Below are positions 32,682 to 41,423 of a stretch of DNA of 42,880 bases, one piece after another (the first letter of the stretch is position 1; the number at the start of each line of letters is the position of its first letter). Made by a program: the position numbers and the translations under genes. Below the pieces are notes generated by a model. It saw nothing but the letters and a program-made list of their open reading frames with translations. It ran no database searches and was not told where the DNA came from. The DNA is from Pseudomonadota bacterium (GTDB lineage: Bacteria; Pseudomonadota; Alphaproteobacteria; Rhizobiales; Xanthobacteraceae), in the NCBI GenBank assembly GCA_023423415.1, contig JAFAFP010000136.1, positions 1 through 42,880 on the forward strand. The letters run 5' to 3'.

Positions 32682-32837
32682 TTACGGCAGGACGGCGAAA
32701 TGTTCGTTCGAACCGGCATGCGCCTTGACCGGAGCATTGAGATGCGCAGTGACGACGACAAAGGCCACCAGCAGGACGGCTACCGTCAATCCACCATAGG
32801 CCCAACCGAGCAACCTAAGCCCGTTCCTGTTAGTCAT
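32682..32837 (-). CDS. Small single-helix membrane protein, 51 residues
   Basis: An ATG at 32837 (minus strand) opens a 51-codon frame that ends at 32682. The peptide is Met-Thr-Asn-Arg-Asn-Gly-Leu-Arg-Leu-Leu, then a hydrophobic helix (about residues 11-31, rich in Val, Leu and Ala), then a polar tail ending Phe-Ala-Val-Leu-Pro. A weak AGGA site lies eight bases before the start. It fills the gap between two DUF1236-like genes on the same strand. It could be a false frame. Amino-acid use and clean topology support it. Confidence 0.5.
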   Translation of the reverse strand: MTNRNGLRLLGWAYGGLTVAVLLVAFVVVTAHLNAPVKAHAGSNEHFAVLP

Positions 32838-32977
32838 AAAGCTCGTCCTGCTATTCCATGCGCCGCGGCGGATCCGTTTGCCGGGGGCTTACTGAGGTCA
32901 ATCGCTATTCGCAAGCATCAAAGCCGCGATGCCGTGCGAATTCTCCCTGCTGTGTCCGCTACGATACGGCCAATTCA

Positions 32978-33577
32978 TTAGTCAATAATTGCCGCGACGT
33001 AGTGCAAATTGGCATCAACAAGCGCGATCTTTTCGCCCAACTTTACATACCGATACGGCTTCACCCACGGCATCTGCGCAACCACGCTGTCCGGGATCGG
33101 GTGGAGATTGATCGAGCTTGGCAGCACGACGCCCTCGGCAACCTCGAACGGAGCTTTTGTGGCGGTGCTGGCCTTGTCGCCGGCAATCGCATTCACGATT
33201 GCCTGCCTTTGCTCGGTCGTGAAATTGAATGTGTGGCTCAGTGTCGGTTGCTGATCATGCTGAAGGATCGTTTCGTTGAACGCAGCCGTCTCGTGTGATG
33301 ACGGCACCACCTGACCGGCGACATTAGGCTTTTGATTGTTGACCGGCTGATCAGCCGGCGCGAGCCCGACGGTGGATTCCGGGTTTGCAGGCTTGGGCGC
33401 ATCGAGCGCAGGAATCGACGAGCCTTCAGGCTTTGCCATGCTGGGATCGGCACCAGCCTCTGCCGGACTTGGCTTGAGTGGTGACGTCCCTTTGTCCTCA
33501 GCAACGGCCACCCCTCCAGCAACGAGCAGAGCAGCCATTACGAATGAGATGCCGTGAACATGAAAGATCCTGCGCAT
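32978..33577 (-). CDS. Exported DUF1236-like protein with Pro-rich linker (2 of 3)
   Basis: The 199-residue protein has a signal peptide (about 1-26), a Pro/Ala/Ser-rich, low-complexity middle (about 30-100) and a C-terminal domain. The end (Val-Lys-Pro-Tyr-Arg-Tyr-Val-Lys-Leu-Gly-Glu-Lys-Ile-Ala-Leu-Val-Asp) aligns with the other two DUF1236-like proteins. AAGGAACG precedes the ATG. The Pro-rich linker suggests that it spans part of the periplasm or cell wall. Function unknown. Confidence 0.8.
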   Translation of the reverse strand: MRRIFHVHGISFVMAALLVAGGVAVAEDKGTSPLKPSPAEAGADPSMAKPEGSSIPALDAPKPANPESTVGLAPADQPVNNQKPNVAGQVVPSSHETAAFNETILQHDQQPTLSHTFNFTTEQRQAIVNAIAGDKASTATKAPFEVAEGVVLPSSINLHPIPDSVVAQMPWVKPYRYVKLGEKIALVDANLHYVAAIID

Positions 33578-33690
33578 AACGAACGTTCCTTCATCGCAAT
33601 GATTGCACGCTGTGGTCTTTCAACGCTGGAATTTCACTGCGAGTTCCGAAGGCGTTGAGCGTCAAGAATTCGGTTCACTGCGTCTGCCGA

Positions 33691-34080
33691 TTACTTAGCC
33701 TTGGCGATCACTTCTATGACCCGGCGCGTTTGCGGATCGACGATGACGACCTGATTGACCACACGCGCCAAGCGAAACGGCTTGGTTGCCGGAGCCAATT
33801 CGACAATCGTCTTCGGCATCGTTTCCAGTTCGACGGTCTCCGGCACGACGGCGCCGACAACCGGCTGGAAATTCGGCGGCGCCTCGTTTTTGAAATTCTG
33901 ATTGGTGACGCTGATGAGGATCGTCTGCTTCTGAGCATCCGTCAGGTCGAGGCGCGGGAAATCCTTTGCGGCGTCCTGCGCGAATGCGCTCGGCATCGGA
34001 AGCAGGAGCGCAGATGTCAGAACGAGTGTCAGAACAAGACCGCGAAAGCCTGGGTAAAGTGTGCGAATCTCTGCCTCCAT
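33691..34080 (-). CDS. Exported DUF1236-like protein (3 of 3)
   Basis: The frame is open to 34296, but a strong GGGGAGG site lies before the ATG at 34080, and the protein then has a signal peptide of about 29 residues ending Ala-Phe-Ala-Gln. The 129-residue product carries the shared module: Phe-Arg-Leu-Ala-Arg-Val-Val-Asn-Gln-Val-Val-Ile-Val-Asp-Pro-Gln-Thr-Arg-Arg-Val. This is the clearest copy. All three copies have the same strand and order, so they arose by local duplication or have been kept together. Confidence 0.85.
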   Translation of the reverse strand: MEAEIRTLYPGFRGLVLTLVLTSALLLPMPSAFAQDAAKDFPRLDLTDAQKQTILISVTNQNFKNEAPPNFQPVVGAVVPETVELETMPKTIVELAPATKPFRLARVVNQVVIVDPQTRRVIEVIAKAK

Positions 34081-34270
34081 AACCTGCCTCCCCTGAGGCA
34101 ACCGAAGGCCGCAATTTTGGTTCCTTGCGCGCGCCTGAGCCGGCGCGACCATCGTGACAAAGCCACACATTCCAGGGTTTTTGAGCGATCCACCCCGGCA
34201 ACCGCTGGAACCTCTTGACCACAGACGTTGGGAGCGGCACCGTCCGTTCGTTCGGGGCTGGGGGTCGCCA

Positions 34271-34729
34271 ATGTCCATCAAACGTCTTTTCGTCATGGCC
34301 GCACTGGGTGCGATGCTGTCGGCTCTGCCGCAGGCGCCCGCCCATGCTGCAAACTGGCTCGAAAAGAACTTCTGGCTGAGCGGACCCCGCTATTCGGGCA
34401 AACTGCCGGAATGCGACAATGGCTTTGCCCTTGCAAAAATCCAGCAACGGTTCGGGCAGAAGGAATATCGCTTCTGGAATTCAGGGCTCGCGATCGTGAA
34501 TTTCGACGCCATTCGCGAGACCGCGAATCGCCCGTGGAATCCCGACACCATTCCGCGGCGCTTTTGCTCCGGCCGGGCCCTGCTTTCGGATGGGATCTGG
34601 CGGCCGGTCCATTACCTGATCGGCGAGGATCTGGGCATGATCGGCGCGACCTGGGATGTGGAATGGTGCGTGGTCGGGCTCGACCGCAACTGGGCCAATA
34701 ATCCGGCCTGCCGGATGATGCGGCCCTGA
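34271..34729 (+). CDS. Exported protein, unknown
   Basis: The start at 34271 gives Met-Ser-Ile-Lys-Arg-Leu-Phe and a signal peptide of about 26 residues ending Ala-His-Ala-Ala; the longer frame from 34154 overlaps the upstream divergent region. The 152-residue product is rich in Trp and Arg (Glu-Tyr-Arg-Phe-Trp-Asn-Ser-Gly, Trp-Asp-Val-Glu-Trp-Cys-Val-Val-Gly) and has four Cys, so it is probably a compact periplasmic domain with disulfides. Not recognised. Confidence 0.8.
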   Translation: MSIKRLFVMAALGAMLSALPQAPAHAANWLEKNFWLSGPRYSGKLPECDNGFALAKIQQRFGQKEYRFWNSGLAIVNFDAIRETANRPWNPDTIPRRFCSGRALLSDGIWRPVHYLIGEDLGMIGATWDVEWCVVGLDRNWANNPACRMMRP

Positions 34730-34871
34730 AAGCCCGCCACCCCATCGTGCACCGCAGGGTTTAATCCCGTTCTATTTTCGCTTTGTTCTTGAAATGTTCT
34801 AACCGTCCCGCTAGCCTGAGCGGGTTGACGGTTGATTGAACTATTATTGGATATTTGTTGTGGGGGTTCCA

Positions 34872-35633
34872 ATGGTTGCAGCCGCTTATCGCGTCAGCAC
34901 AGTTCTGGCGTTCGTTTTTGTCCTGACCATCGCCGCGTTCGCGCAAGACGCTCAACCCGGCACGTCCTTGGGGAGCGACGCCTCGGCCTCGGAGCGGTTC
35001 GCTCAATTCCAGCAGGATCGCTCCCGGAGGGATAGCCACCACAACGAACCGGGCCGCTTCGATTTCTACGTTCTTGCCCTGTCCTGGTCGCCGTCATTCT
35101 GCGAGGCCTCGCGCGAACGCAACGGTGGCCGCACGAACCTCCAGCAATGCGGCGAGCGTCCCTACTCGTTCGTGGTGCACGGGCTGTGGCCGCAATACGA
35201 GCGCGGCTTTCCGCGTGAGTGCCAGGTGCCCGCACCGCGGCTCAACCGCAACATCGTCAATTCCATGCTCGACCTGATGCCGAGCCCGCGGCTGGTGTTC
35301 AATCAGTGGGATCGGCATGGCACCTGTACCGGTCTCAACGGCCAGCAGTATTTCGACCTTGTGCGCAAGGCGCGCGAAACGGTGAAGATCCCCAAGCAGT
35401 TTCACGAACTGCCGAACTACAAGATGGTGACCCCGGATGAAGTCGAGCAGGCTTTTGTCGATACCAATCCGGGCCTGTCGCGCGCGGGCATTGCCGTTAC
35501 ATGCGACACGCGGCGGCTGAGCGAGGTGCGGATCTGCATGTCGAAGGATCTGCAATTTCGTGACTGTTCGGAAGTCGATCGCCGGTCGTGCCGCAATGAG
35601 AAGGTCGTCATGCCACCGGCGCGCGGCGGCTGA
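34872..35633 (+). CDS. Ribonuclease T2 family protein, exported
   Basis: The 253-residue protein has a signal peptide (ending near Ala-Phe-Ala-Gln at 22-25) and the two catalytic boxes of RNase T2. CAS I is His103-Gly-Leu-Trp-Pro. CAS II reads Asn144-Gln145-Trp-Asp-Arg-His149-Gly-Thr-Cys152. The family usually has Glu where Gln145 lies and often His before it, so one expected catalytic residue is changed. The Cys set (77, 93, 117, 152 and more) suits the conserved disulfides. The enzyme would cut RNA in the periplasm, giving cyclic phosphate ends. The ATG at 34872 is preferred to that at 34836 because it has GGGGG upstream and a compact signal peptide. Confidence 0.88.
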   Translation: MVAAAYRVSTVLAFVFVLTIAAFAQDAQPGTSLGSDASASERFAQFQQDRSRRDSHHNEPGRFDFYVLALSWSPSFCEASRERNGGRTNLQQCGERPYSFVVHGLWPQYERGFPRECQVPAPRLNRNIVNSMLDLMPSPRLVFNQWDRHGTCTGLNGQQYFDLVRKARETVKIPKQFHELPNYKMVTPDEVEQAFVDTNPGLSRAGIAVTCDTRRLSEVRICMSKDLQFRDCSEVDRRSCRNEKVVMPPARGG

Positions 35634-35678
35634 AACGTTGGCGGTTGCGATTACTGCTCGCGTTCGTTATCGGGCGCA

Positions 35679-36524
35679 ATGAATTATCGACACGCTTTCC
35701 ATGCGGGCAATTTCGCCGATGTCGTCAAGCACGCCGTCCTTGCTCGCATCATCATGCACCTTCAAAAGAAGGACGCGGCGTTTCGCGTGATCGACACGCA
35801 TGCCGGTACCGGGCGGTACAATCTACAAGGTAATGAAGCGATCCGCGGCGGCGAATGGCATGACGGCGTCGGCCGCGTCTGGGCTCATGACTTCGCTCCC
35901 GCCGTCGCCGAATTACTTGCGCCCTATCGCGATGCCATCAGGGCCTTCAATTCTGACGGAAAGCTCACGATCTATCCGGGCTCCCCGCTTCTGGTCCGTC
36001 ACTGGTTGCGGCCGCAGGACCGTCTGATCGCCTGTGAGCTTGAAACTGGTGCGGCGCAAGCGCTCGCACGCCACTTCCGCAACGATCCGCTCGCCAAAGC
36101 CGTCGCCATCGACGGCTGGACCGCGCTGAATGCTTACATTCCGCCGAAGGAAAAACGCGGTCTGGTACTGATCGACCCACCCTACGAACAGCGCGACGAA
36201 CTGCAACGCCTTGCCGACGCGCTTGTCGCGGCGCATCGCAAGTGGAATACCGGCGTTTTCCTGGCCTGGTATCCGATCAAGGACATGCGGGAGGTCGCCG
36301 GCTTCATCGGGTCGCTTGAAAAAAGCGATATCGGGAATGCCCTTCGCATCGAGCTCATTCGCGATGCAGCTCCGGATGGCAAACTTCGCGGCACCGGCCT
36401 GATCGCGATCAATCCACCCTGGACCCTGGCCGACGAAACGAAAATTTTCCTACCGTCCCTGGCGCAAATTTTCTGGCCGGGCGAGAAGGTCGTTTCCTGC
36501 ATAGCGCCAATTCTTGCACCCTAA
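35679..36524 (+). CDS. rlmJ: 23S rRNA (adenine2030-N6)-methyltransferase RlmJ
   Basis: The 281-residue protein matches RlmJ, which methylates A2030 of 23S rRNA using S-adenosylmethionine. It opens with the family signature Met-Asn-Tyr-Arg-His-Ala-Phe-His-Ala-Gly-Asn-Phe-Ala-Asp-Val. The SAM loop is Asp39-Thr-His-Ala-Gly-Thr-Gly45, and the catalytic Asp166-Pro-Pro-Tyr169 is intact. The length equals that of E. coli RlmJ (280). It is cytosolic and follows the RNase T2 gene by 45 bp. Confidence 0.95.
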   Translation: MNYRHAFHAGNFADVVKHAVLARIIMHLQKKDAAFRVIDTHAGTGRYNLQGNEAIRGGEWHDGVGRVWAHDFAPAVAELLAPYRDAIRAFNSDGKLTIYPGSPLLVRHWLRPQDRLIACELETGAAQALARHFRNDPLAKAVAIDGWTALNAYIPPKEKRGLVLIDPPYEQRDELQRLADALVAAHRKWNTGVFLAWYPIKDMREVAGFIGSLEKSDIGNALRIELIRDAAPDGKLRGTGLIAINPPWTLADETKIFLPSLAQIFWPGEKVVSCIAPILAP

Positions 36525-36735
36525 ACCCGATTTGCCGCTGTATTTCTCTTTTCAGCCGCGCGGCATTGGTCTTTACTTACACACTGGCTTTGACGTTCCG
36601 CCCTCTTTCAGGGGGGCCGGCGGAGTGACCGAGGCCCCATGAAAGGCTGAAGCTTTCCCCGATTGTGAATGTCCGGCCGAGCCGTTGCGCCGTGGGGGCC
36701 GGCGGCTTAGCAATTGCGGGAAAGGGAGTTCCCCG

Positions 36736-36951
36736 ATGGCTCAAACGGGAACTGTAAAATTCTTCAACGGCGAGCGTGGTTATGGCTTCATCAAGCCGGA
36801 CGATGGCGGACGCGATGTGTTCGTCCATATCACGGCCGTGGAGCAAGCCGGCCTCAAGTCTCTGACGGAAGGACAACGGATCAACTTCGACGTCGAGCCC
36901 GATAAAAAGGGCAAGGGACCGAAGGCGGTCAACCTCGTGATTACCGGATAA
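36736..36951 (+). CDS. Cold-shock domain protein, CspA family
   Basis: The 71-residue protein is a single cold-shock domain that binds single-stranded RNA or DNA. The RNP1-like Gly-Tyr-Gly-Phe-Ile and the RNP2-like Val-Phe-Val-His-Ile are both present. The ATG at 36736 is preceded by AAAGGGAG; the longer frame from 36685 is not coding. A 211-bp leader separates it from rlmJ. Such leaders often hold cold-responsive structure, and this one is GC-rich with several stems, but I cannot define a switch. Whether it is cold-induced cannot be told. Confidence 0.94.
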   Translation: MAQTGTVKFFNGERGYGFIKPDDGGRDVFVHITAVEQAGLKSLTEGQRINFDVEPDKKGKGPKAVNLVITG

Positions 36952-37045
36952 GCACGAGACGTTCCCGTTAGCGCTATTGGCCTTACATGCCTCAGTGCGG
37001 CGGCACTCGCCACCGCGCCTCTTCATTTTTTCTGGACAGCATGAC

Positions 37046-37651
37046 ATGATCCTTCGTTCGTCACTGCCTTCGCCATTCGGGCGCAAGGTGAAGATCGCAG
37101 CCGCCGTACTCGGATTGTCGGACCGTATTGAGGTCGTCGCCGCCGACACCAACGACGAATCCGAAATCCTTCGTCAGCAAAATCCGCTCGGAAAAATTCC
37201 GACGCTGGTTCTCTCCAATGGCAGGACGCTGTTCGATTCCCGAGTGATCCTCGAATATCTCGATCATCTGGCCGGCGGCGGACGGATCGTGCCGCGGGAT
37301 GCCGATGCACGCTTTGACGCTCTGCGTCTTCAGGCGCTCTGTGACGGCATTCTCGATGCATCGATCCTGCAGGTCTACGAGGCGCGCTTTCGTCCCGAAC
37401 CGATCCGGTATCAACCCTGGCTCGATTATCAGACCGGAAAAGTCGCCCGCGCCCTGGCGTCGCTCGAGGAGAAACCGCCTGCGCTCGATGACCTGCCCGA
37501 TGTCGGTCAGATCACGCTCGCCTGTGCGCTGGGCTATCAAGACCTGCGCTTCAAAGGGACCTGGCGCGCATCGCATCCGGCGCTCGTGGCCTGGCTCGAT
37601 CGGTTCGCGGCACAGGTCCCGGCCTTCGCCGCCACCAAAGTCGAGCCTTGA
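37046..37651 (+). CDS. Glutathione S-transferase family protein
   Basis: The 201-residue protein has an N-terminal thioredoxin-like domain (about 1-80) with Gln-Asn-Pro-Leu-Gly-Lys-Ile-Pro-Thr-Leu and Phe-Asp-Ser-Arg-Val-Ile, which build the glutathione site, and an all-helical C-terminal domain. The N-terminal Ser-Ser-Leu-Pro-Ser-Pro-Phe-Gly-Arg-Lys-Val is typical of the YibF-like bacterial type. The start at 37046 removes an unrelated upstream extension from 36977. It is probably a detoxification or disulfide-exchange enzyme. The substrate is unknown. Confidence 0.92.
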   Translation: MILRSSLPSPFGRKVKIAAAVLGLSDRIEVVAADTNDESEILRQQNPLGKIPTLVLSNGRTLFDSRVILEYLDHLAGGGRIVPRDADARFDALRLQALCDGILDASILQVYEARFRPEPIRYQPWLDYQTGKVARALASLEEKPPALDDLPDVGQITLACALGYQDLRFKGTWRASHPALVAWLDRFAAQVPAFAATKVEP

Positions 37652-37692
37652 GAACCAGGCCCCCTGCACAAAGCCCACGACACAAACGAAAA

Positions 37693-37717
37693 CCCCGGCC
37701 GCGAGGCCGGGGCTCTT
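37693..37717. terminator. Bidirectional terminator between GST and porin genes
   Basis: CCCCGGCC (37693-37700) pairs with GGCCGGGG (37705-37712) around GCGA. CTCTT follows on the plus strand, and the run AACGAAAA before the stem supplies T's on the minus strand. It lies between two convergent genes. Confidence 0.8.
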
Positions 37718-37744
37718 CAGATTGATCCAGCATCGCTCGCGCGT

Positions 37745-38365
37745 TTAGAAGCGGTAGTTCACACCGAAGCGAACGAGGTTGCTGTTGAGACCATTGTCGG
37801 TGCCGGTGAGCGAATAGGCACGGTCAGCATAGCTGAGATACAGATACTCCACCTTCGCCGACCACGCCTGATTCAGCGCGAATTCCACGCCGGCGCCGAC
37901 CGTCCAGCCAAGATGCGTCTTGCTTTCCGACAGACCGAATGTTTCAGCTTCGATCCCGCCGAACGCGAGACCGCCGGTGCCGTAGAACAATATGTTGTTG
38001 TATGCGAGGCCGAGGCGGCCGCGCACGGTGCCAAACCACGGATTGCTGAACTTCCACGGCGCGAATACATCGTCCGTACCGGTCAGGCTGATGTCGGCTT
38101 CGCCACCGAAGACGAAATTGCCATTCTGCCAGTTCCAACCGCCCTGAATGCCGCCCACGACGCCGGACGGCTCAGCCGGGTTATTGGAAATGCTACCGCC
38201 CTGGTAGCCGATGTTCGCGCCGAGATACGGCCCGGTCCAACGATAGGCCATTGGCATGGGCGCTGCCGGCGCATAATTCGGATAACCCCGTTGCAAATCG
38301 GCGGCTTCGGCATGCCCAAAAGCGGCAACAAGAGCGAGGGCGGCTCCGAACAGGGTCTTCTTCAT
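37745..38365 (-). CDS. Outer-membrane beta-barrel protein, Omp25/31-like
   Basis: The 206-residue protein has a signal peptide of about 21 residues (Met-Lys-Lys-Thr-Leu-Phe... ending Ala-Glu-Ala-Ala) and an eight-strand type barrel. The repeated pattern is Trp-Thr-Gly-Pro-Tyr-Leu-Gly-Ala-Asn-Ile-Gly-Tyr at the first strand, Gly-Gly-Glu-Ala-Asp-Ile in the middle and Gly-Val-Asn-Tyr-Arg-Phe at the end. These are typical of the rhizobial/Brucella Omp25/Omp31 group. The GTG at 38377 would add four residues, but ATG at 38365 has GGAGAG just upstream and is preferred. It is probably structural or a small-solute pore. Confidence 0.92.
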   Translation of the reverse strand: MKKTLFGAALALVAAFGHAEAADLQRGYPNYAPAAPMPMAYRWTGPYLGANIGYQGGSISNNPAEPSGVVGGIQGGWNWQNGNFVFGGEADISLTGTDDVFAPWKFSNPWFGTVRGRLGLAYNNILFYGTGGLAFGGIEAETFGLSESKTHLGWTVGAGVEFALNQAWSAKVEYLYLSYADRAYSLTGTDNGLNSNLVRFGVNYRF

Positions 38366-38651
38366 TTTACTCTCCACGCTTCGGCCGTGACTGCGGCTTC
38401 ACGCTTCGAAAGCGCAAAGTAGGCCGAAATCCCGCATTAACTGCGTGGGATTTATCGCAATCTTTAAGTTAAACGTTCATGAATCAGTTACGGTTACAAA
38501 TCGTAATACTAATAATCAGTTAAAAATTACTGTCCGGCTTTAATATTACATTCACTATACTGTTCCGGCCCCGACGCTGTGTAAACGCCAGGCCCAGCAT
38601 GCGATCCGCTCTTGCACCTTGCAGCCGACGTGGACAATTTAGCGTCATCCC

Positions 38652-40670
38652 ATGAATGGCCGGAAAACCGATATCGAGCCTGAGCTCGAACTCGCCGACG
38701 AGGACGAGGACCAGAGCCTGCCGCTGCCCGAGCTTGAGAGCACGGCGGAAACGCCCGCTCCCGCGAGCGCGGCGGGGCGCAGCGTCATTACCTCGCATCT
38801 GAAGCATGCGCCCGCATCTCCGGGCGTCTATCGCATGCTCGATAGCGCCGGTGAGGTCCTTTATGTCGGCAAGGCGAAGAGCATCAAGAAGCGGCTGGCG
38901 TCCTATGCGCGGCCAACCGGGCATGACACGCGCATCGCCCGCATGATCGCAGCGACGGCGTCCCTGGAATTTGTCTCGACGCGCACCGAAACCGAAGCGC
39001 TGTTGCTGGAAGCAAACCTGATCAAGCGTTTGCGGCCGCGCTTCAACGTGCTGATGCGTGATGACAAGTCGTTTCCCTACATTGTCATCACCAGGGATCA
39101 TCCGGCTCCTCAAATCCTGAAGCACCGTGGCGCGCATACGCGCATTGGCGATTATTATGGTCCGTTCGCATCGGTCTGGGCGGTGAACCGCACGATCACG
39201 GCGCTACAGCGCGCATTTCTGATCCGCTCCTGTTCGGATGCGGTGTTCGAAAGCCGCACCCGTCCGTGCCTGCTGCATCAGATCAAGCGCTGCTCCGGTC
39301 CCTGCACCGGCGAGATCGCCCCGGACGACTATGCCGAACTGGTGCGCGAGGCGCGCGAATTCCTGTCCGGCAAAAGCTCAGCCGTGAAGACGATGCTGGC
39401 CGCGGAAATGGAAAAATCATCCAACGCGCTCGATTTCGAGCGCGCCGCGATTTTTCGCGACCGTCTCGCAGCCCTGTCCGCGATCCAGTCGCAGCAGGGC
39501 GTCAATCTGCGCGGCGTCGAGGATGCGGATGTGTTCGCTATCCATCAGGCCGGCGGCTACAATTGCGTGCAGGTGTTCTTCTTCCGCACCGGACAGAATT
39601 GGGGCAATCGCGCCTATTTTCCGAAAGCCGATCGCGGCGTATCACCCGAAGAAGTGCTCAATTCCTTTATCGCACAATTCTATGACGACAAGCCGGTGCC
39701 GCGGACCATCCTGATTTCGGAAGAATTGCCGGAACGGGGATTGCTGGCGGAAGCGCTGTCGACCAAAAGCGGATACCGTGTCGACATCCAGCAACCGAAG
39801 CGCGGCGAAAAGCGGGATGTGATCGAGCACGCACTCGCCAATGCACGCGAGGCGTTGGCGCGCAAACTCGCCGATACCTCGTCACAGCAGGCATTGCTGA
39901 AGTCGCTGGCCGAAACCTTCCAGCTTCCATCGATCCCGCGCCGTATCGAGGTCTATGACAACAGCCATATCCAGGGCTCGAATGCCGTCGGCGGGATGAT
40001 CGTCGCGGGGCCGGAAGGCTTCGTAAAGAACCAGTATCGCAAGTTCAACATCCGCTCGGAGGACCTGACGCCGGGCGACGACTACGGGATGATGCGCGAA
40101 GTCCTCGAACGCCGCTTCAAGCGGCTGTTGAACGAGCATCCGCGCAATAGCGATATCAACGGAGCTAGCCCGCAGGCCCTTGACCCGGCTCTGACCACCC
40201 GCAACGACGAAACCCCATGGCCTGACCTCGTGATGATCGACGGTGGGCAAGGCCAGCTTGCGGCGGCGCGCGACACGCTGACGGCGCTTGGGGTCACGGA
40301 CGTGCCGCTCGTCGCAATCGCCAAGGGCCTTGACCGCGATGCCGGACGCGAAACGTTCTTCATTCCGGGGCGTGACCCGTTCCGGCTCCCTCCGCGCGAT
40401 CCCCTGCTCTATTTCGTCGAACGGTTGCGCGACGAGGCGCACCGTTTCGCCATCGGCTCGCATCGCGCACGCCGCAAGCGCGATATCCGCGAAGGCGGGC
40501 TGCAGGAAATCCCCGGCATCGGCCCGACGCGCAAACGCGCGCTGCTTCATCATTTCGGCACGCTGAAAGCGATCGAACGCGCCTCTCTCGCCGATCTGGC
40601 AAAAGTTCCCGGCATCAACGCCGACACCGCCCGCAGAATCTACAACTTTTTCCACGACCGTCCGGCATAA
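38652..40670 (+). CDS. uvrC: Excinuclease ABC subunit C (UvrC)
   Basis: The 672-residue protein makes the two cuts around a DNA lesion in nucleotide excision repair with UvrA and UvrB. Domains in order: an acidic, low-complexity N-terminal extension of about 45 residues; GIY-YIG nuclease from about 55 (Pro-Gly-Val-Tyr-Arg-Met and Leu-Tyr-Val-Gly-Lys-Ala-Lys); a UVR motif near 250-285; the RNase H-like nuclease domain; and a C-terminal helix-hairpin-helix part (Ile-Pro-Gly-Ile-Gly-Pro-Thr-Arg-Lys-Arg and Val-Pro-Gly-Ile-Asn). All expected parts are present. The gene leads a run with pgsA, moaD and moaE. Confidence 0.97.
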   Translation: MNGRKTDIEPELELADEDEDQSLPLPELESTAETPAPASAAGRSVITSHLKHAPASPGVYRMLDSAGEVLYVGKAKSIKKRLASYARPTGHDTRIARMIAATASLEFVSTRTETEALLLEANLIKRLRPRFNVLMRDDKSFPYIVITRDHPAPQILKHRGAHTRIGDYYGPFASVWAVNRTITALQRAFLIRSCSDAVFESRTRPCLLHQIKRCSGPCTGEIAPDDYAELVREAREFLSGKSSAVKTMLAAEMEKSSNALDFERAAIFRDRLAALSAIQSQQGVNLRGVEDADVFAIHQAGGYNCVQVFFFRTGQNWGNRAYFPKADRGVSPEEVLNSFIAQFYDDKPVPRTILISEELPERGLLAEALSTKSGYRVDIQQPKRGEKRDVIEHALANAREALARKLADTSSQQALLKSLAETFQLPSIPRRIEVYDNSHIQGSNAVGGMIVAGPEGFVKNQYRKFNIRSEDLTPGDDYGMMREVLERRFKRLLNEHPRNSDINGASPQALDPALTTRNDETPWPDLVMIDGGQGQLAAARDTLTALGVTDVPLVAIAKGLDRDAGRETFFIPGRDPFRLPPRDPLLYFVERLRDEAHRFAIGSHRARRKRDIREGGLQEIPGIGPTRKRALLHHFGTLKAIERASLADLAKVPGINADTARRIYNFFHDRPA

Positions 40671-40766
40671 CGACCGCAAACTACTATTACACACCGGAAT
40701 AGGACAAATCGCCCAAACCCGCCGGACCGGGTTGACGCGGCGGGGCCGGAAGTGTTCGGTGGCTCA

Positions 40767-41423
40767 ATGGACTCGGTATCCACACAAAGGATGTCAGGGC
40801 ACGCTTTTTCGCTGCCTAACGTGCTGACTTACTGCCGTATTGCGGCGGTACCTTTAGTGGTGGCCTGCATGTATTGGCAGGCAATCCTTCAAGGTGGCCT
40901 GTGGCTGCGTGTCCTGGCGCTCGTGATCTTCATTGCTGCCGGCATCACCGACTTCTTCGACGGCTACCTCGCGCGTTCCTGGGGCCAGCAATCGGCCTTG
41001 GGGCGTATGCTCGATCCGATTGCCGACAAACTCCTCGTTTCGTCCTGCCTGCTGATGCTCGCGGCGGATGAAACCATCAAGGGCTGGTCGCTGTTTGCGG
41101 CCATCATCATCCTGTGCCGGGAGATTCTGGTCTCGGGCCTGCGGGAATACCTGGCCGAACTGCGGGTCAGCGTGCCGGTCACCCAGCTCGCAAAGTGGAA
41201 GACCACGCTGCAGCTCGTCGCGATCGGCTTCCTGCTCGGCGGCGAAGCGGTCGATTACAGCCTCCCCTCCGCCATGCTCGACTGGCGCTGGAAGATCGGC
41301 GATGACCCCCTACCTCTCACCACAACAGTCGGCATCGTGCTGTTGTGGATTTCGGCGCTCCTGACGCTCTATACCGGCTGGGACTATTTCCGGGCCGGTT
41401 TGCGCCATATCATTGAGGAATGA
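40767..41423 (+). CDS. pgsA: CDP-diacylglycerol-glycerol-3-phosphate 3-phosphatidyltransferase
   Basis: The 218-residue inner-membrane enzyme makes phosphatidylglycerol phosphate from CDP-diacylglycerol and glycerol 3-phosphate. The CDP-alcohol phosphatidyltransferase motif D-G-x2-A-R-x8-G-x3-D-x3-D is complete at 65-87 (Asp65, Gly66, Ala69, Arg70, Gly79, Asp83, Asp87), with Asp62 before it. Several membrane helices follow. The ATG at 40767 is preferred to the GTG at 40752; an ATG at 40791 is possible too. The stop overlaps the moaD start by four bases. Confidence 0.94.
   Translation: MDSVSTQRMSGHAFSLPNVLTYCRIAAVPLVVACMYWQAILQGGLWLRVLALVIFIAAGITDFFDGYLARSWGQQSALGRMLDPIADKLLVSSCLLMLAADETIKGWSLFAAIIILCREILVSGLREYLAELRVSVPVTQLAKWKTTLQLVAIGFLLGGEAVDYSLPSAMLDWRWKIGDDPLPLTTTVGIVLLWISALLTLYTGWDYFRAGLRHIIEE

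Noticed and set aside
33695..34447. 250-codon minus-strand frame overlapping the third DUF1236-like gene
   Set aside because: It is a different frame of the same DNA, without signal peptide or module. The frame at 33691-34080 has a strong ribosome site and the shared C-terminus.
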